Assembly (NCBI GenBank): GCA_020718185.1 | Contig: DYSP01000006.1 | Location: 1-57,122 of the forward strand | Length of the DNA: 57,122 nucleotides | Direction: 5' to 3' | Source of the DNA: Candidatus Odyssella sp. | Lineage (GTDB): Bacteria > Pseudomonadota > Alphaproteobacteria > Paracaedibacterales > Paracaedibacteraceae | In this document: one piece after another, positions 17,054 through 26,310 of the stretch | How the letters are laid out: each line of letters opens with the position of its first letter | Position numbering within the stretch: position 1 is the stretch's first letter | Translations under genes and position numbers: made by a program | Notes under the pieces: generated by a model | Databases searched by the model: none | What the model was told of the DNA's origin: nothing | Seen by the model: only the letters and a program-made list of their open reading frames with translations

Positions 17054-19393
17054 ATGCGATTCTTTCCTTCGATTTTAGTGTTGGTGGTGGCGTTCATTTG
17101 GGCGGCAGCATTTATTTACTTAAGTCTTGATGTCAATGAACTCCTAGAAGGATTTGCATTGCTTGTACTTGGGACAATTTCTTCGTTTGTTTTAGCTTAT
17201 TGGGCACATCTCTTACGTCGTAATCAACGGTTATTCGACCGCTTTCATTTTTTACAACAAGGAATTGCTTCGTTAGCCCCGACGATTGAATCGGTTATTT
17301 TTGATAATAAAGGAAAGGTTGTTTGGACAACTCACCCCAATGCATATCCAACATTAGCAGAATTCAGCCGTAAATTATTTTTAAGGATAAAATCTCCCGC
17401 AAAAACAGCTGAAATCCGGCAGGTTATTGATCAGAGAGAACGATGTGAGGTTTTATTTTGTGGTGGCGGTAACGGATTAGGGCAAGATCAGAAATGGTGG
17501 ACTTTTACGCAAGCGGCATTTGACAAAAACAGCTCAATCATGTTTATCAAAGATGTAACGCCGCACTTTGATGCCTATCATAAATTAAAACAGAACTATC
17601 AACAACTTGAACAGTTTTTAGATAGTGCCCCCTTTGCTATTTTTTATACCAGCGGCCAAGGAAAAATACTTGGTGTCAATCAAACTTTTTGTAACTGGCT
17701 TGAATTAACTCAAGAACAATTTATTGGGCGCAATATCAGTGAATTTTTAACACAATCTGATGGCTATAAAGGGTTGGTCAAAGTTATCAATAAAAATGGA
17801 TCGAGTTTTAAGGCATTACTGTTTAAACCTAATATTGATCCACAAACCAGATTACGCCCCACAATTCTTTGCAAATTTGATAGTCCTGTAGCATTAGTTC
17901 ATGAAGAAATTGTACAAGAATCAGCTTTTTTAGACGCCGCAATTCCGGCGTTAACATTAACACATGTGGGAATGATTTCTTCATCTAACTCAGCATTGAA
18001 CGCTATTTTAGGGGAAAATAGCGTTAAAGGTGAATTTACCCAATTGGTTCATCCAGCTCAACGTGACGAAGTTTCAAAAAAACTGCAAAAAGCTTTTGAA
18101 CAACGATCCCCTATTTTGCCATTTGAAATTCGTTTGGATGATAACAAACTACAAGCAACAATGTATGCATCTCGCCCTTATCAAAAAGGTCAACATCAAG
18201 AAGTGATGTTGCAGTTTATTGATATTTCTGAACAAAAACGTCTTGAAGATCAGTTTATTCAATCTCAAAAAATGCAAGCGGTAGGACAACTAGCAGGTGG
18301 TATCGCGCATGACTTTAACAATTTGCTGACAGCGATGATTGGTTATTCAGATTTATTACTACAGCGTTATTTACCAAATGATCCTTCTTATACTGACGTG
18401 ATGCAAATTAAACAAAATGCGAATCGAGCCGCAAATTTAGTACGACAATTACTGGCGTTTTCTCGCAGACAAACTTTGCAGCCTAAGGTGGTTAATATTA
18501 CAGATCATCTGGTAGAAATCTCAACGTTGTTAAGACGATTGATTGGTGCAGGTATTGACTTAAAAATGGCTCATGCGCGAGATCTTTGGCCAGTGAAGGT
18601 GGATGTCGGTCAATTTGAGCAGGTGATCATTAATTTGGTAGTTAATGCGCGCGATGCAATGAAAGGTGGGGGAAGCCTCACTATTAAAACATCCAATAGT
18701 CATCTACTTCGACAACAACGCTATGGTCATGATATTATTCCCAAAGGTGAGTATATTTCCATTGAAGTGATCGATACAGGGTCAGGTATTACGCCTGAAA
18801 ATTTAACTTATATTTTTGAACCATTCTTTTCCACTAAAGAAGTAGGCGAAGGAACGGGGCTGGGGCTTTCCACCGTTTATGGAATTGTGAAACAAACAGG
18901 TGGCTTTGTATTGGTTGATAGCAAAATTGATTATGGGACTACCTTTAATATTTTACTACCTAGATATACAGGGCCTATGGAAGGAGAACCTGTAAAAATT
19001 GAACAACAAATCCATGATTTGACAGGTGGTGGAAAGGTGTTACTTGTTGAAGATGAAGATGCTGTGAGAATGTTTAGTGCACGGGCTTTGCGTGAAAAAG
19101 GATATGAAGTTATTGAAGCAGCCAGTGGTGATGCAGCGCTGGAACTTGTAAAAGGTGGGCAAGAATTTGATATTCTTGTGACAGATGTGGTTATGCCTAA
19201 AATGGATGGCCCTACTTTGTGTAAAAAGATTCGTGATATCTATCCTAATGCACGCACAATTTTTATTTCTGGATATACCGAAGATACGTTTCGTAAGAAT
19301 TTAGATGCTGATGCAAATATTCATTTTTTGCCTAAGCCATTTACTTTAAAAGATCTAGCATTGAAGGTCAAAGAAGTGCTAGATTCTGAATAA
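17054..19393 (+). CDS. cckA: Hybrid sensor histidine kinase CckA
   Basis: The 779-residue protein has two N-terminal membrane helices (about residues 5-25 and 32-52), PAS-like regions (about 185-280 and 290-390), and a HisKA domain with His419 in LAGGIAHDFNNLL. An HATPase domain follows (Asn531 N-box, DTGSGI, GTGLGLS), then a receiver domain with phosphoacceptor Asp711. The HisKA sequence and domain order match CckA, which through ChpT controls CtrA and the cell cycle in alphaproteobacteria. recA follows after 28 nt and alaS after that, the usual neighbourhood. Confidence 0.93.
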   Translation: MRFFPSILVLVVAFIWAAAFIYLSLDVNELLEGFALLVLGTISSFVLAYWAHLLRRNQRLFDRFHFLQQGIASLAPTIESVIFDNKGKVVWTTHPNAYPTLAEFSRKLFLRIKSPAKTAEIRQVIDQRERCEVLFCGGGNGLGQDQKWWTFTQAAFDKNSSIMFIKDVTPHFDAYHKLKQNYQQLEQFLDSAPFAIFYTSGQGKILGVNQTFCNWLELTQEQFIGRNISEFLTQSDGYKGLVKVINKNGSSFKALLFKPNIDPQTRLRPTILCKFDSPVALVHEEIVQESAFLDAAIPALTLTHVGMISSSNSALNAILGENSVKGEFTQLVHPAQRDEVSKKLQKAFEQRSPILPFEIRLDDNKLQATMYASRPYQKGQHQEVMLQFIDISEQKRLEDQFIQSQKMQAVGQLAGGIAHDFNNLLTAMIGYSDLLLQRYLPNDPSYTDVMQIKQNANRAANLVRQLLAFSRRQTLQPKVVNITDHLVEISTLLRRLIGAGIDLKMAHARDLWPVKVDVGQFEQVIINLVVNARDAMKGGGSLTIKTSNSHLLRQQRYGHDIIPKGEYISIEVIDTGSGITPENLTYIFEPFFSTKEVGEGTGLGLSTVYGIVKQTGGFVLVDSKIDYGTTFNILLPRYTGPMEGEPVKIEQQIHDLTGGGKVLLVEDEDAVRMFSARALREKGYEVIEAASGDAALELVKGGQEFDILVTDVVMPKMDGPTLCKKIRDIYPNARTIFISGYTEDTFRKNLDADANIHFLPKPFTLKDLALKVKEVLDSE

Positions 19394-19421
19394 AATAAAG
19401 AACGAATAATGAGGTGATAAA

Positions 19422-20483
19422 ATGGCTTATGGAGAAGCAGGAAACAAAGGAAATGATCGCGGTAAAGCATTAGATGCTGCTCTCGCGCAAATCGAACGAG
19501 CCTTTGGTAAAGGGTCTGTGATGCGGTTAGGTCAAAGAGAAACTGTTGAGGCAGAAATTATTTCTTCAGGTTCGCTTGGTCTTGATATTGCCCTTGGTAT
19601 TGGTGGCTTGCCCAAGGGACGCATTGTTGAAATATATGGTCCTGAATCATCAGGAAAAACCACATTAACATTACATGTAGCAGCTGAGGCTCAAAAAGTG
19701 GGGGGCACTTGTGCGTTTATTGACGCTGAACACGCGCTTGATCCTTCTTATGCACGCAAACTGGGTGTCAATATTGATGAATTAATTATTTCTCAACCTG
19801 ACACTGGTGAACAAGCACTTGAAATTGCTGATACGTTAGTACGTAGTGGTGGTATTGATGTGTTGATTATTGACAGCGTTGCCGCTTTGGTTCCAAAAGC
19901 CGAATTAGAAGGCGATATGGGTGATTCTCATATGGGATTGCAAGCTCGCCTAATGAGCCAAGCTTTACGTAAATTAGCCGGATCCATTTCAAAAACCAAT
20001 TGTATGGTTATTTTCATTAACCAGATTCGTCAAAAAATTGGAGTCATGTTTGGGAATCCAGAAACAACAACCGGTGGAAATGCGTTAAAGTTTTATGCGT
20101 CTATTCGTTTGGATATTCGCCGCATTGGTGCCATTAAAGATAAAGACTTGGTCACAGGAAACCAAACGCGCGTTAAGGTTGTGAAGAATAAAATGGCGCC
20201 TCCCTTCAGAGTTGTTGATTTCGACATTATGTATGGAGAAGGCATTTCTAAAAGAGGTGAGCTCATTGACCTTGGCGTACAGGCAGGCGTGATTGAAAAA
20301 GCAGGATCGTGGTATTCGTATGGAACCCAACGAATTGGTCAGGGTCGTGAATCAACTAAAAATTTCTTGAAAGAAAATCCAGAAATTGCTGATCAAATAG
20401 AAAAAGCGATTCGTGATAATGCTGATCCGGTTGTTGAACAAATGATTGGTGCAAATGAAATAGCAAGTGGTGAAGCCGCCTAA
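19422..20483 (+). CDS. recA: Recombinase A
   Basis: The 353-residue protein has the RecA core: Walker [10 protein letters not shown] near residue 72, the Walker B region [26 protein letters not shown], and [28 protein letters not shown] with loop L2. It forms filaments on single-stranded DNA for strand exchange and SOS signalling. A GAGGTGATAAA site precedes the ATG. I found no clear alphaproteobacterial SOS box (GTTC-N7-GTTC) in the short gap after cckA. Confidence 0.98.
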   Translation: MAYGEAGNKGNDRGKALDAALAQIERAFGKGSVMRLGQRETVEAEIISSGSLGLDIALGIGGLPKGRIVEIYGPESSGKTTLTLHVAAEAQKVGGTCAFIDAEHALDPSYARKLGVNIDELIISQPDTGEQALEIADTLVRSGGIDVLIIDSVAALVPKAELEGDMGDSHMGLQARLMSQALRKLAGSISKTNCMVIFINQIRQKIGVMFGNPETTTGGNALKFYASIRLDIRRIGAIKDKDLVTGNQTRVKVVKNKMAPPFRVVDFDIMYGEGISKRGELIDLGVQAGVIEKAGSWYSYGTQRIGQGRESTKNFLKENPEIADQIEKAIRDNADPVVEQMIGANEIASGEAA

Positions 20484-20494
20484 AGTATCAAGAA

Positions 20495-20533
20495 TCAGTC
20501 CTCGGAGCATTCTTTGAGGGCTGACACTGTTTT
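20495..20533 (+). terminator. Probable terminator after recA
   Basis: TCAGTCCTC at 20495-20503 pairs with GAGGGCTGA at 20516-20524 (nine pairs with one G-U) around a 12-nt loop. A short T run follows at about 20530. Confidence 0.7.
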
Positions 20534-20605
20534 ACTGTTCTGGCTCTGCACGTTTAAAGAGCACATCCAATAGATTGTTATCAATTTTATTAATTCAGGT
20601 AGGCT

Positions 20606-23254
20606 ATGCGTACGTTAACTGATATCCGTTCCAACTTTATCGATTTCTTTAAAAAACAAGGGCATGAACCAGTAAGTTCAAGCTCTCTTGTACCAAAAAA
20701 TGACCCAACTTTATTATTTACCAATGCGGGAATGGTACAATTTAAAGATGTTTTTACAGGTCAAGATCAGCGACCATATAGCCGAGCGGCGACAGCCCAA
20801 AAATGTGTGCGAGCGGGTGGAAAACATAATGATTTGGAAAATGTGGGTTACACTGCGCGGCATCATACTTTTTTTGAAATGCTCGGCAACTTTTCCTTTG
20901 GCGACTACTTTAAAGAAGACGCTATTGCTTATGCATGGACCTTAGTTCATAAGGAATTTGGTTTATCTAAAGAAAAATTACTTGTCACTGTGTATTCAGA
21001 AGATGAAGAAGCAGCGGGAATTTGGAAAAAAGTAGCGGGATTAAGTGATGACAAAATCATTCGCATCCCTACGTCTGATAATTTTTGGTCAATGGGTGAT
21101 ACTGGCCCTTGTGGCTCATGCACTGAAATTTTTTATGATCATGGAGATCATATTCAAGGCGGCCCACCCGGTAGCCCTGATGAAGATGGAGATCGCTTTA
21201 TAGAGATCTGGAATCTTGTCTTTATGCAATTTGAACAATTTGCGGATGGATCAAGAGTCAAATTACCTAAACCGTCAGTAGATACGGGGATGGGAATTGA
21301 AAGAATTACTGCAGTTATGCAAGGTGTTCATAATAATTATGATATCGATTTATTCAAGACGTTAATTCATGTCTCAATGGATCTAACAAATAAAACTGAT
21401 CCAGCATCGCGTCATTCTCATAATGTTATCGCTGATCATTTACGCTCTACATCTTTCTTGTTAGCAGAGGGTGTGATGCCAAGTAATGAAGGGCGAGGTT
21501 ATGTATTGCGTCGTATCATGCGTCGTGCTATGCGTCATGCCCATTTATTGGGTGCACGTGAACCTCTTATGTATCGTTTAGTGCCGACGTTAGTTGATTT
21601 AATGGGACAAGCATATCCAGAACTTGTTCGGGCTCAACCATTAATTGTTGAAAATCTAAAGTTAGAAGAAGAACGTTTTCGCCAAACGCTGGAACGTGGC
21701 CTGAGACTGCTTGAGGATGAAACTCATAAGCTAGGTGCGTCACAACCCTTGCCAGGGGATGTTGCTTTTAAACTATATGATACCTATGGATTTCCTCTCG
21801 ATCTAACACAAGATGTACTTAAAGGGCAAGGGCGAGATGTAGATACTGAAGGTTTTGAGGCAGCGATGAATACTCAAAAAGCAGCTGCGCGTGCTGCTTG
21901 GGTTGGTAGTGGTGATATTAAGGGTGAACAAATTTGGTATGATTTAAAACAAGAGCATGGTGCCACCGAGTTTCTGGGATACGACACCATACAAGCAGAA
22001 GGGGTGGTTTTAGCATTGATTGATTTTACTGGTGCGAATATAACAACGGCTGCAGTAGGAGACCATGTGCAGGTTCTCCTAAATCAAACACCATTTTATG
22101 CAGAGTCAGGCGGTCAAGAAGGCGATCGCGGCTTGTTGGTTGGATATAATACAAAATTACAAGTACTGGAAACAGCCAAACATTTGGGCGCATTACACAT
22201 ACATGTGGCACAAGTTTTGGAAGGAACGATTCAGATAGGCGATGCTCTTAAACTGAGTGTAGATCAAGAGCGTCGGTTGCAAGTTCAGGCCAATCATTCA
22301 GCAACGCATTTACTTCATGCCACATTACGCCGCGTTTTGGGTGAACATGTGACTCAAAAAGGTTCTCTTGTCGCTCAAGATCGATTGCGGTTTGACTTTA
22401 CACATATGAAGCCTTTAACGCAGGCAGAATTGCAAACGATTGAACGTGATGTGAATCGCGAAATCATTGCTAATCACCCTGTTGAAACACATTTGATGGA
22501 TGTTGATACCGCCATTGCCAAAGGAGCAATGGCACTTTTTGGCGAACGTTATGGTGATGAAGTACGTGTTTTAAGTATGGGGGCAACCCATGAAAACCCT
22601 TATTCGGTGGAACTTTGTGGTGGAACACATGTTTTGCGAACAGGGGATATTGGTCTCTTTAAAATTCTTTCCGAAGTAGGTGTATCTGCAGGGGTTCGCC
22701 GTATCGAAGCGGTAACAGGCTTAGCAGCTTGGCAACATATGTATGATATGAGTCAACTGATGCAACAAGCAACCACCCTCTTAAAGGCAACACCATTCGA
22801 TCTTATGGAGAAATTGACTCAAGTCACAAATGAACGCCGCATACTTGAAAAGCAGGTGACAGAGTTGCGTCAAAAAACAGCACTCCATGGCAATATGACG
22901 ATGGAATCAGGGAGGGGCGCCAAGCAAGTGGGAGCCTATAAAGTAATGGTGCGGCAATTTGATAATATGCCCATTAAAGATTTAAAGCCTCTAGCAGATC
23001 AATTAAAGCAAGAAATTGAAAGCGGCGTTGTTATTTTAATGAGTCGTGAAAATGAAAAAGTATCGCTTGTTGTTGGGGTAACAGATAATTTAGTAACTCT
23101 TATTAATGCCGTGGATCTCGTTCGATTAGGAGCGGATGCACTTGGTGGTAAGGGTGGTGGTGGTCGACCTGATATGGCACAAGCAGGCGGAGTAAAACCT
23201 GAACAAATTCCGATTGCGATTGAGAAAATGGAAGCTCACATTTTAACGTGTTAA
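20606..23254 (+). CDS. alaS: Alanyl-tRNA synthetase
   Basis: The 882-residue protein begins [20 protein letters not shown], has class II synthetase motifs ([48 protein letters not shown]), the editing-site [12 protein letters not shown] and CGGTHV, and the Gly-rich C-terminal [16 protein letters not shown]. It charges tRNA-Ala. It stands downstream of recA as in many alphaproteobacteria, after a probable terminator. Confidence 0.98.
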   Translation: MRTLTDIRSNFIDFFKKQGHEPVSSSSLVPKNDPTLLFTNAGMVQFKDVFTGQDQRPYSRAATAQKCVRAGGKHNDLENVGYTARHHTFFEMLGNFSFGDYFKEDAIAYAWTLVHKEFGLSKEKLLVTVYSEDEEAAGIWKKVAGLSDDKIIRIPTSDNFWSMGDTGPCGSCTEIFYDHGDHIQGGPPGSPDEDGDRFIEIWNLVFMQFEQFADGSRVKLPKPSVDTGMGIERITAVMQGVHNNYDIDLFKTLIHVSMDLTNKTDPASRHSHNVIADHLRSTSFLLAEGVMPSNEGRGYVLRRIMRRAMRHAHLLGAREPLMYRLVPTLVDLMGQAYPELVRAQPLIVENLKLEEERFRQTLERGLRLLEDETHKLGASQPLPGDVAFKLYDTYGFPLDLTQDVLKGQGRDVDTEGFEAAMNTQKAAARAAWVGSGDIKGEQIWYDLKQEHGATEFLGYDTIQAEGVVLALIDFTGANITTAAVGDHVQVLLNQTPFYAESGGQEGDRGLLVGYNTKLQVLETAKHLGALHIHVAQVLEGTIQIGDALKLSVDQERRLQVQANHSATHLLHATLRRVLGEHVTQKGSLVAQDRLRFDFTHMKPLTQAELQTIERDVNREIIANHPVETHLMDVDTAIAKGAMALFGERYGDEVRVLSMGATHENPYSVELCGGTHVLRTGDIGLFKILSEVGVSAGVRRIEAVTGLAAWQHMYDMSQLMQQATTLLKATPFDLMEKLTQVTNERRILEKQVTELRQKTALHGNMTMESGRGAKQVGAYKVMVRQFDNMPIKDLKPLADQLKQEIESGVVILMSRENEKVSLVVGVTDNLVTLINAVDLVRLGADALGGKGGGGRPDMAQAGGVKPEQIPIAIEKMEAHILTC

Positions 23255-23310
23255 TAAGCGAAAAAGATCTTTGATATCTCAATTTTCTAGAAAAGCTGAA
23301 GATCAAATAC

Positions 23311-23339
23311 TTGACAAGTGGAATGTTATCGCTTACAAG
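23311..23339 (+). promoter_or_regulatory. Candidate promoter for rpmJ
   Basis: A perfect -35 box TTGACA at 23311-23316 is followed after 17 nt by TACAAG at 23334-23339, a four-of-six match to the -10 box. The rpmJ start lies 36 nt downstream. Confidence 0.6.
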
Positions 23340-23374
23340 GAAGTTAATGAACTAATTTTTTTGAGTATTTTGTC

Positions 23375-23500
23375 ATGAAAATCGCAAATTCGATAAAAAC
23401 ACTAAAGTCTCGCCACAAGGGTTGTAAAGTTGTTCGCCGTCGTGGCAGAACTTATGTTATTAACAAACAAAACCCACGTTTTAAAGCACGGCAAGGCTAA
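23375..23500 (+). CDS. rpmJ: 50S ribosomal protein L36
   Basis: A 41-residue protein beginning [16 protein letters not shown] and ending [12 protein letters not shown] matches the short alphaproteobacterial L36. It keeps the [13 protein letters not shown] core. It has a single Cys, so the zinc-binding set of the other L36 form is missing, as expected for this subtype. It has its own promoter and terminator. Confidence 0.95.
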   Translation: MKIANSIKTLKSRHKGCKVVRRRGRTYVINKQNPRFKARQG

Positions 23501-23506
23501 AAGTTT

Positions 23507-23530
23507 AGGGGGAAACCCCTTCATTTTTTT
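23507..23530 (+). terminator. Terminator after rpmJ
   Basis: AGGGG (23507-23511), GAAA tetraloop and CCCCT (23516-23520) form a compact hairpin followed by TCATTTTTTT. Confidence 0.85.
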
Positions 23531-23630
23531 CTGTATTTTTTCCTAAATATTTGTCCTTCCAAAATTTTATTTCAAAATTATACTCTTCATGATTGGAAAT
23601 GTGGATTTATAGCATTGAGATTTGAGGCGA

Positions 23631-23694
23631 TTTTTTTGGTTGACCGACAATGCGAGTAGGCTCTCCCTGCGGGGGTCAACCGAAAAAAAGAGCC
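23631..23694. repeat. Long hairpin with possible pseudoknot, function unknown
   Basis: Seven T then GGTTGACC (23631-23645) pair with GGTCAACC, G, seven A (23674-23689) around a 28-nt loop. Inside the loop GGCTCT (23659-23664) is complementary to AGAGCC at 23689-23694, so an H-type pseudoknot is possible. It sits in a noncoding gap between the rpmJ terminator and the TPP riboswitch. It could be a bidirectional terminator, a REP-like palindrome or a small structured RNA. Confidence 0.6.
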
Positions 23695-23810
23695 CAAAGA
23701 TTGATTGATAGAAATTTGTATTTTCATTCATGATGAGTATATATCCTTTTTTAAAAAAACTTCTTGTTGTTATGTATAATTAACGTTATACACAAGCTGA
23801 TCTATATATA

Positions 23811-24043
23811 AAACACCAGGGGCGCTACCACGACATAAGGTAGCTGAGAGATGTCCCTTAAAAGAGATCATTGCATAATGGCTCTTTTGAGTTCTTAACA
23901 GTGTCAATGTGATCCTCAAATCCTCATTTACATAAAGTAAACTCCGGTTTTGCGGTTCTCTCGACACGTTAATTATCTCAAAATATTTCATTTGCAATGA
24001 CCCCTTACAACCTGATCTGGGTTATGCCAGCGGAGGAAGAGTG
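23811..24043 (+). promoter_or_regulatory. TPP riboswitch (THI element) interrupted by an insertion
   Basis: The 5' part has AGGGGCGC (23818-23825), a P3 hairpin TACC/GGTA and the conserved GCTGAGA (23843-23849). The 3' part has ACCCC, AACCTGATCTGGG and TTATGCCAGCGGAGGAAG (to 24039), the thiamine-pyrophosphate-sensing core. The Shine-Dalgarno GGAGGAAG lies within the conserved 3' segment, 6 nt before the ATG of the downstream transporter, so ligand binding should block translation. Between the two halves sits a 141-nt inverted-repeat element instead of the usual few bases. Confidence 0.92.
23861..24001 (+). mobile_element. MITE-like inverted-repeat element, copy 1, inside the TPP riboswitch
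   Basis: The ends are imperfect inverted repeats: GATCATTGCATAATG at 23865-23879, and CATTTGCAATGAC at 23989-24001. The element is flanked on both sides by CCCTTA (23855-23860 and 24002-24007), like a target-site duplication. It is about 90% identical to the copy at 35731-35875, with an identical 43-nt centre (23911-23953). It encodes no transposase, so mobility would depend on an enzyme elsewhere. Confidence 0.75.
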
Positions 24044-24044
24044 A

Positions 24045-25310
24045 ATGAAAAAAATTACATCAAAACGAACAGCCTATTTTAGTTTTCCCAAAACCAATGC
24101 CTTTTGGATGCCGCTTTTAGGAACGCTTGTTGAATATTATGATTATGCTCTTTACGGCTTTACAGCCGTTCTTATTAGCCAGCTATATTTTCCAGCAGTA
24201 GATCCAACCGCCTCATTATTAAAAACCTATGTTGTTTTTGCTTTAGGATCGATTGCTAAACCTATTGGTTCCTTAATTTTTGGATGGATTGGGGATCACA
24301 TGGGGCGAAAAATTGCCCTTCAATGGTCAATACTTGGTATTTTCATTCCAACAACATTGATTGGTCTTTTGCCCACTTATGAAGAATGGGGAATTAGTGC
24401 CACTATTATTTTGATTTTTTGTCGTCTATTTCAGGGGATTTTTTTATCTGGTGAAACAGAGGGTGCGCGCATTTATCTTTATGAAAGCTTTTTAAAAGAT
24501 CGACCTACTCTTGTTAATTGTATTGTAGGGATTAGCTGTTACCTTGGTATTTTTCTTGCATCTTATGCTGTATCTTTTGTTCCTTTAAATGCAGAAACAA
24601 ATACATGGCGAATCCCTTTTTTGATTGGGGGGGCGCTGGGTGGAATAATCTTTATCATTCGTCGTTTTTTAAATGAGTCGACGGATTATTTAGCTTATCA
24701 GCTTCAATCTAAAAATTCAAAAACATCAACTAAAATTTCTAAAAAAGCTTTTTTAGGTACAATATTGCTTTGTGGTGGCGTAGGGGGATTGTATCAACTA
24801 TTTTTTGTTTTTCTCGGTTCTTACTTAAGTAATGTAATGGGGTTTTTTACAGCTGTTCAAATTCAAGCTTTTACGCCCATTATGCTGCTTGTTCACATTA
24901 TTTCCTTGCTGGGTGCGGCATGGCTGGCTGACTATTTTTCACCAAAAAAAGTAATTTCCTGGGGGCTTATTCTAACAATCCCATTAATTTGTTTGCTTGG
25001 GTATCAGCTGTTTTTCAACTGTGTTCGTTTAGAGTTATTTTTAGCCATTTCTGTTTCTTATGCCATGATTACAACACCTGGATTTAATTTAATTATTGCA
25101 AGCGTAGGGGTAGGAAAACGATATCGATTTGTCTCACTTGGTCATGCCTTAGGATCTGTTCTTTTTTCTGGATGTGCGCCGGCAGTGAGTCTATTTTTAT
25201 GGCAACAGACTCATTTAAGTTTTGCGCCAGTTATCCACGCGTTGGCTTTATGTATCTGTGTTCACGGGGGTGTTATCTTACTATGTCAGCCACGTGAGAA
25301 AGACGTATAG
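24045..25310 (+). CDS. MFS transporter (MHS-like), probable thiamine or thiamine-precursor uptake
   Basis: The 421-residue protein has about 12 membrane segments, the MFS loop motif GWIGDHMGRKIAL near residue 80, and the MHS-like opening LGTLVEYYDYALYGF. The TPP riboswitch immediately upstream links it to thiamine economy, so import of thiamine or a precursor is the likely job. The substrate is inferred from the riboswitch alone. No thiamine biosynthesis gene is adjacent. Its 3' end overlaps the convergent tssG gene by 38 nt. Confidence 0.85.
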   Translation: MKKITSKRTAYFSFPKTNAFWMPLLGTLVEYYDYALYGFTAVLISQLYFPAVDPTASLLKTYVVFALGSIAKPIGSLIFGWIGDHMGRKIALQWSILGIFIPTTLIGLLPTYEEWGISATIILIFCRLFQGIFLSGETEGARIYLYESFLKDRPTLVNCIVGISCYLGIFLASYAVSFVPLNAETNTWRIPFLIGGALGGIIFIIRRFLNESTDYLAYQLQSKNSKTSTKISKKAFLGTILLCGGVGGLYQLFFVFLGSYLSNVMGFFTAVQIQAFTPIMLLVHIISLLGAAWLADYFSPKKVISWGLILTIPLICLLGYQLFFNCVRLELFLAISVSYAMITTPGFNLIIASVGVGKRYRFVSLGHALGSVLFSGCAPAVSLFLWQQTHLSFAPVIHALALCICVHGGVILLCQPREKDV

Positions 25311-26310
25311 TTGGATCATTGTCAAGACCTTGACCATCACCACGTGTAAGCCAAGTAGTTTGCCCTAGAAGGGCGTGTTTTCCGATAGTTGTTGGGGGAA
25401 TTTCTTGTCGTTGAATTTTAGCATAAAATTCAAACCGCTGTTGAACTCCCCCGTAAAATTTTGTCAAACTAGCGAGCGCTGCATGCCCATGTTGTCCTGG
25501 TAAATGAGTCAAATATTTTTTCCAACTAAGTTTTTTTAAAAAAATATTGACTCCAGCTGCTTGATCCCAAGATCGTCTGCCTAAAATAGTGCTTTGCCCC
25601 AGAATATTATATTGCCCTTTAATATGACCAATTAATGTGAGATCTTCTGGAATAGCTTCACGCCAATTACCCTGCATTTCTTGAAGATGAATATCTGTTT
25701 TAAAATAACTTTTTAAAAGTTGCTGCAGCCCTGCGGTTGACTTTGTTCGTTGCCAAAATAAGGGAGTAAAAGCCAATAAAGAACGATCTGGGATGCGTAG
25801 TCTGTGTCTAAGATAAGAACTATTAAGACCAAGCAAATCTAGAAAAATTTTCCCAACCATTGTTGATTCGGGGGAAACTTGATCCATCCCCAACATATTT
25901 TTTTTGCGAATTCGATGCCAAAAAGCGGCTAAGCGATGATTGAAAATATCTAGAAAATCGCGACTCGCATAATCTTTTTGACGAATGCGATCAATAATTA
26001 ATTCAGTATAAGGCGTGGGTAATGGGCCTTGAATCCCCGCCAATCCTAAAAAATTTACAGTTAATATTGGCCGTTTATCTTCATTTTGAGGAGGAGATAA
26101 ACTATAGACATCACTTGCAGGTGCAGACAAAGTTAATCGCGATTTAATTTGCAAAGCCTCAGCGCGTGGGTCTTCACCTTCACCAAATGAATCTGACTTT
26201 GGGGCTAAACCTTCCAGAATACGAATGGCTTGTAAAAACTCAAATTCGTAAGCTTTATGATAAAGCTGAGATTCTAAAGAATAATCTGATCGCCGCGCAA
26301 TGGTTGCCAT
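25273..26310 (-). CDS. tssG: Type VI secretion baseplate protein TssG
   Basis: The 345-residue protein matches the TssG/ImpH/VasB family: an N-terminal EFEFLQAIRILE segment, FLGLAGIQGPLPTPYTELI near residue 90, DFLDIFNHRLAAFWHR, and a C-terminal GRRSWDQAAGV and LGQTTWLTRGDG region. TssG with TssF forms the baseplate wedge. Start ATG 26310 is preferred over the GTG at 26319; it overlaps tssF by 37 nt. Only these two T6SS genes are visible here. Confidence 0.93.
   Translation of the reverse strand: MATIARRSDYSLESQLYHKAYEFEFLQAIRILEGLAPKSDSFGEGEDPRAEALQIKSRLTLSAPASDVYSLSPPQNEDKRPILTVNFLGLAGIQGPLPTPYTELIIDRIRQKDYASRDFLDIFNHRLAAFWHRIRKKNMLGMDQVSPESTMVGKIFLDLLGLNSSYLRHRLRIPDRSLLAFTPLFWQRTKSTAGLQQLLKSYFKTDIHLQEMQGNWREAIPEDLTLIGHIKGQYNILGQSTILGRRSWDQAAGVNIFLKKLSWKKYLTHLPGQHGHAALASLTKFYGGVQQRFEFYAKIQRQEIPPTTIGKHALLGQTTWLTRGDGQGLDNDPTIRLSHVADIVR

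Noticed and set aside
23770-23997. Minus-strand frame of 75 codons through the riboswitch and MITE copy 1
   Set aside because: It spans the riboswitch halves and the element. The element's part of the frame is also open in copy 2, but with amino acid changes at most of the differing bases and an early stop, and no ribosome-binding site was seen, so it is a shadow of repeat DNA.
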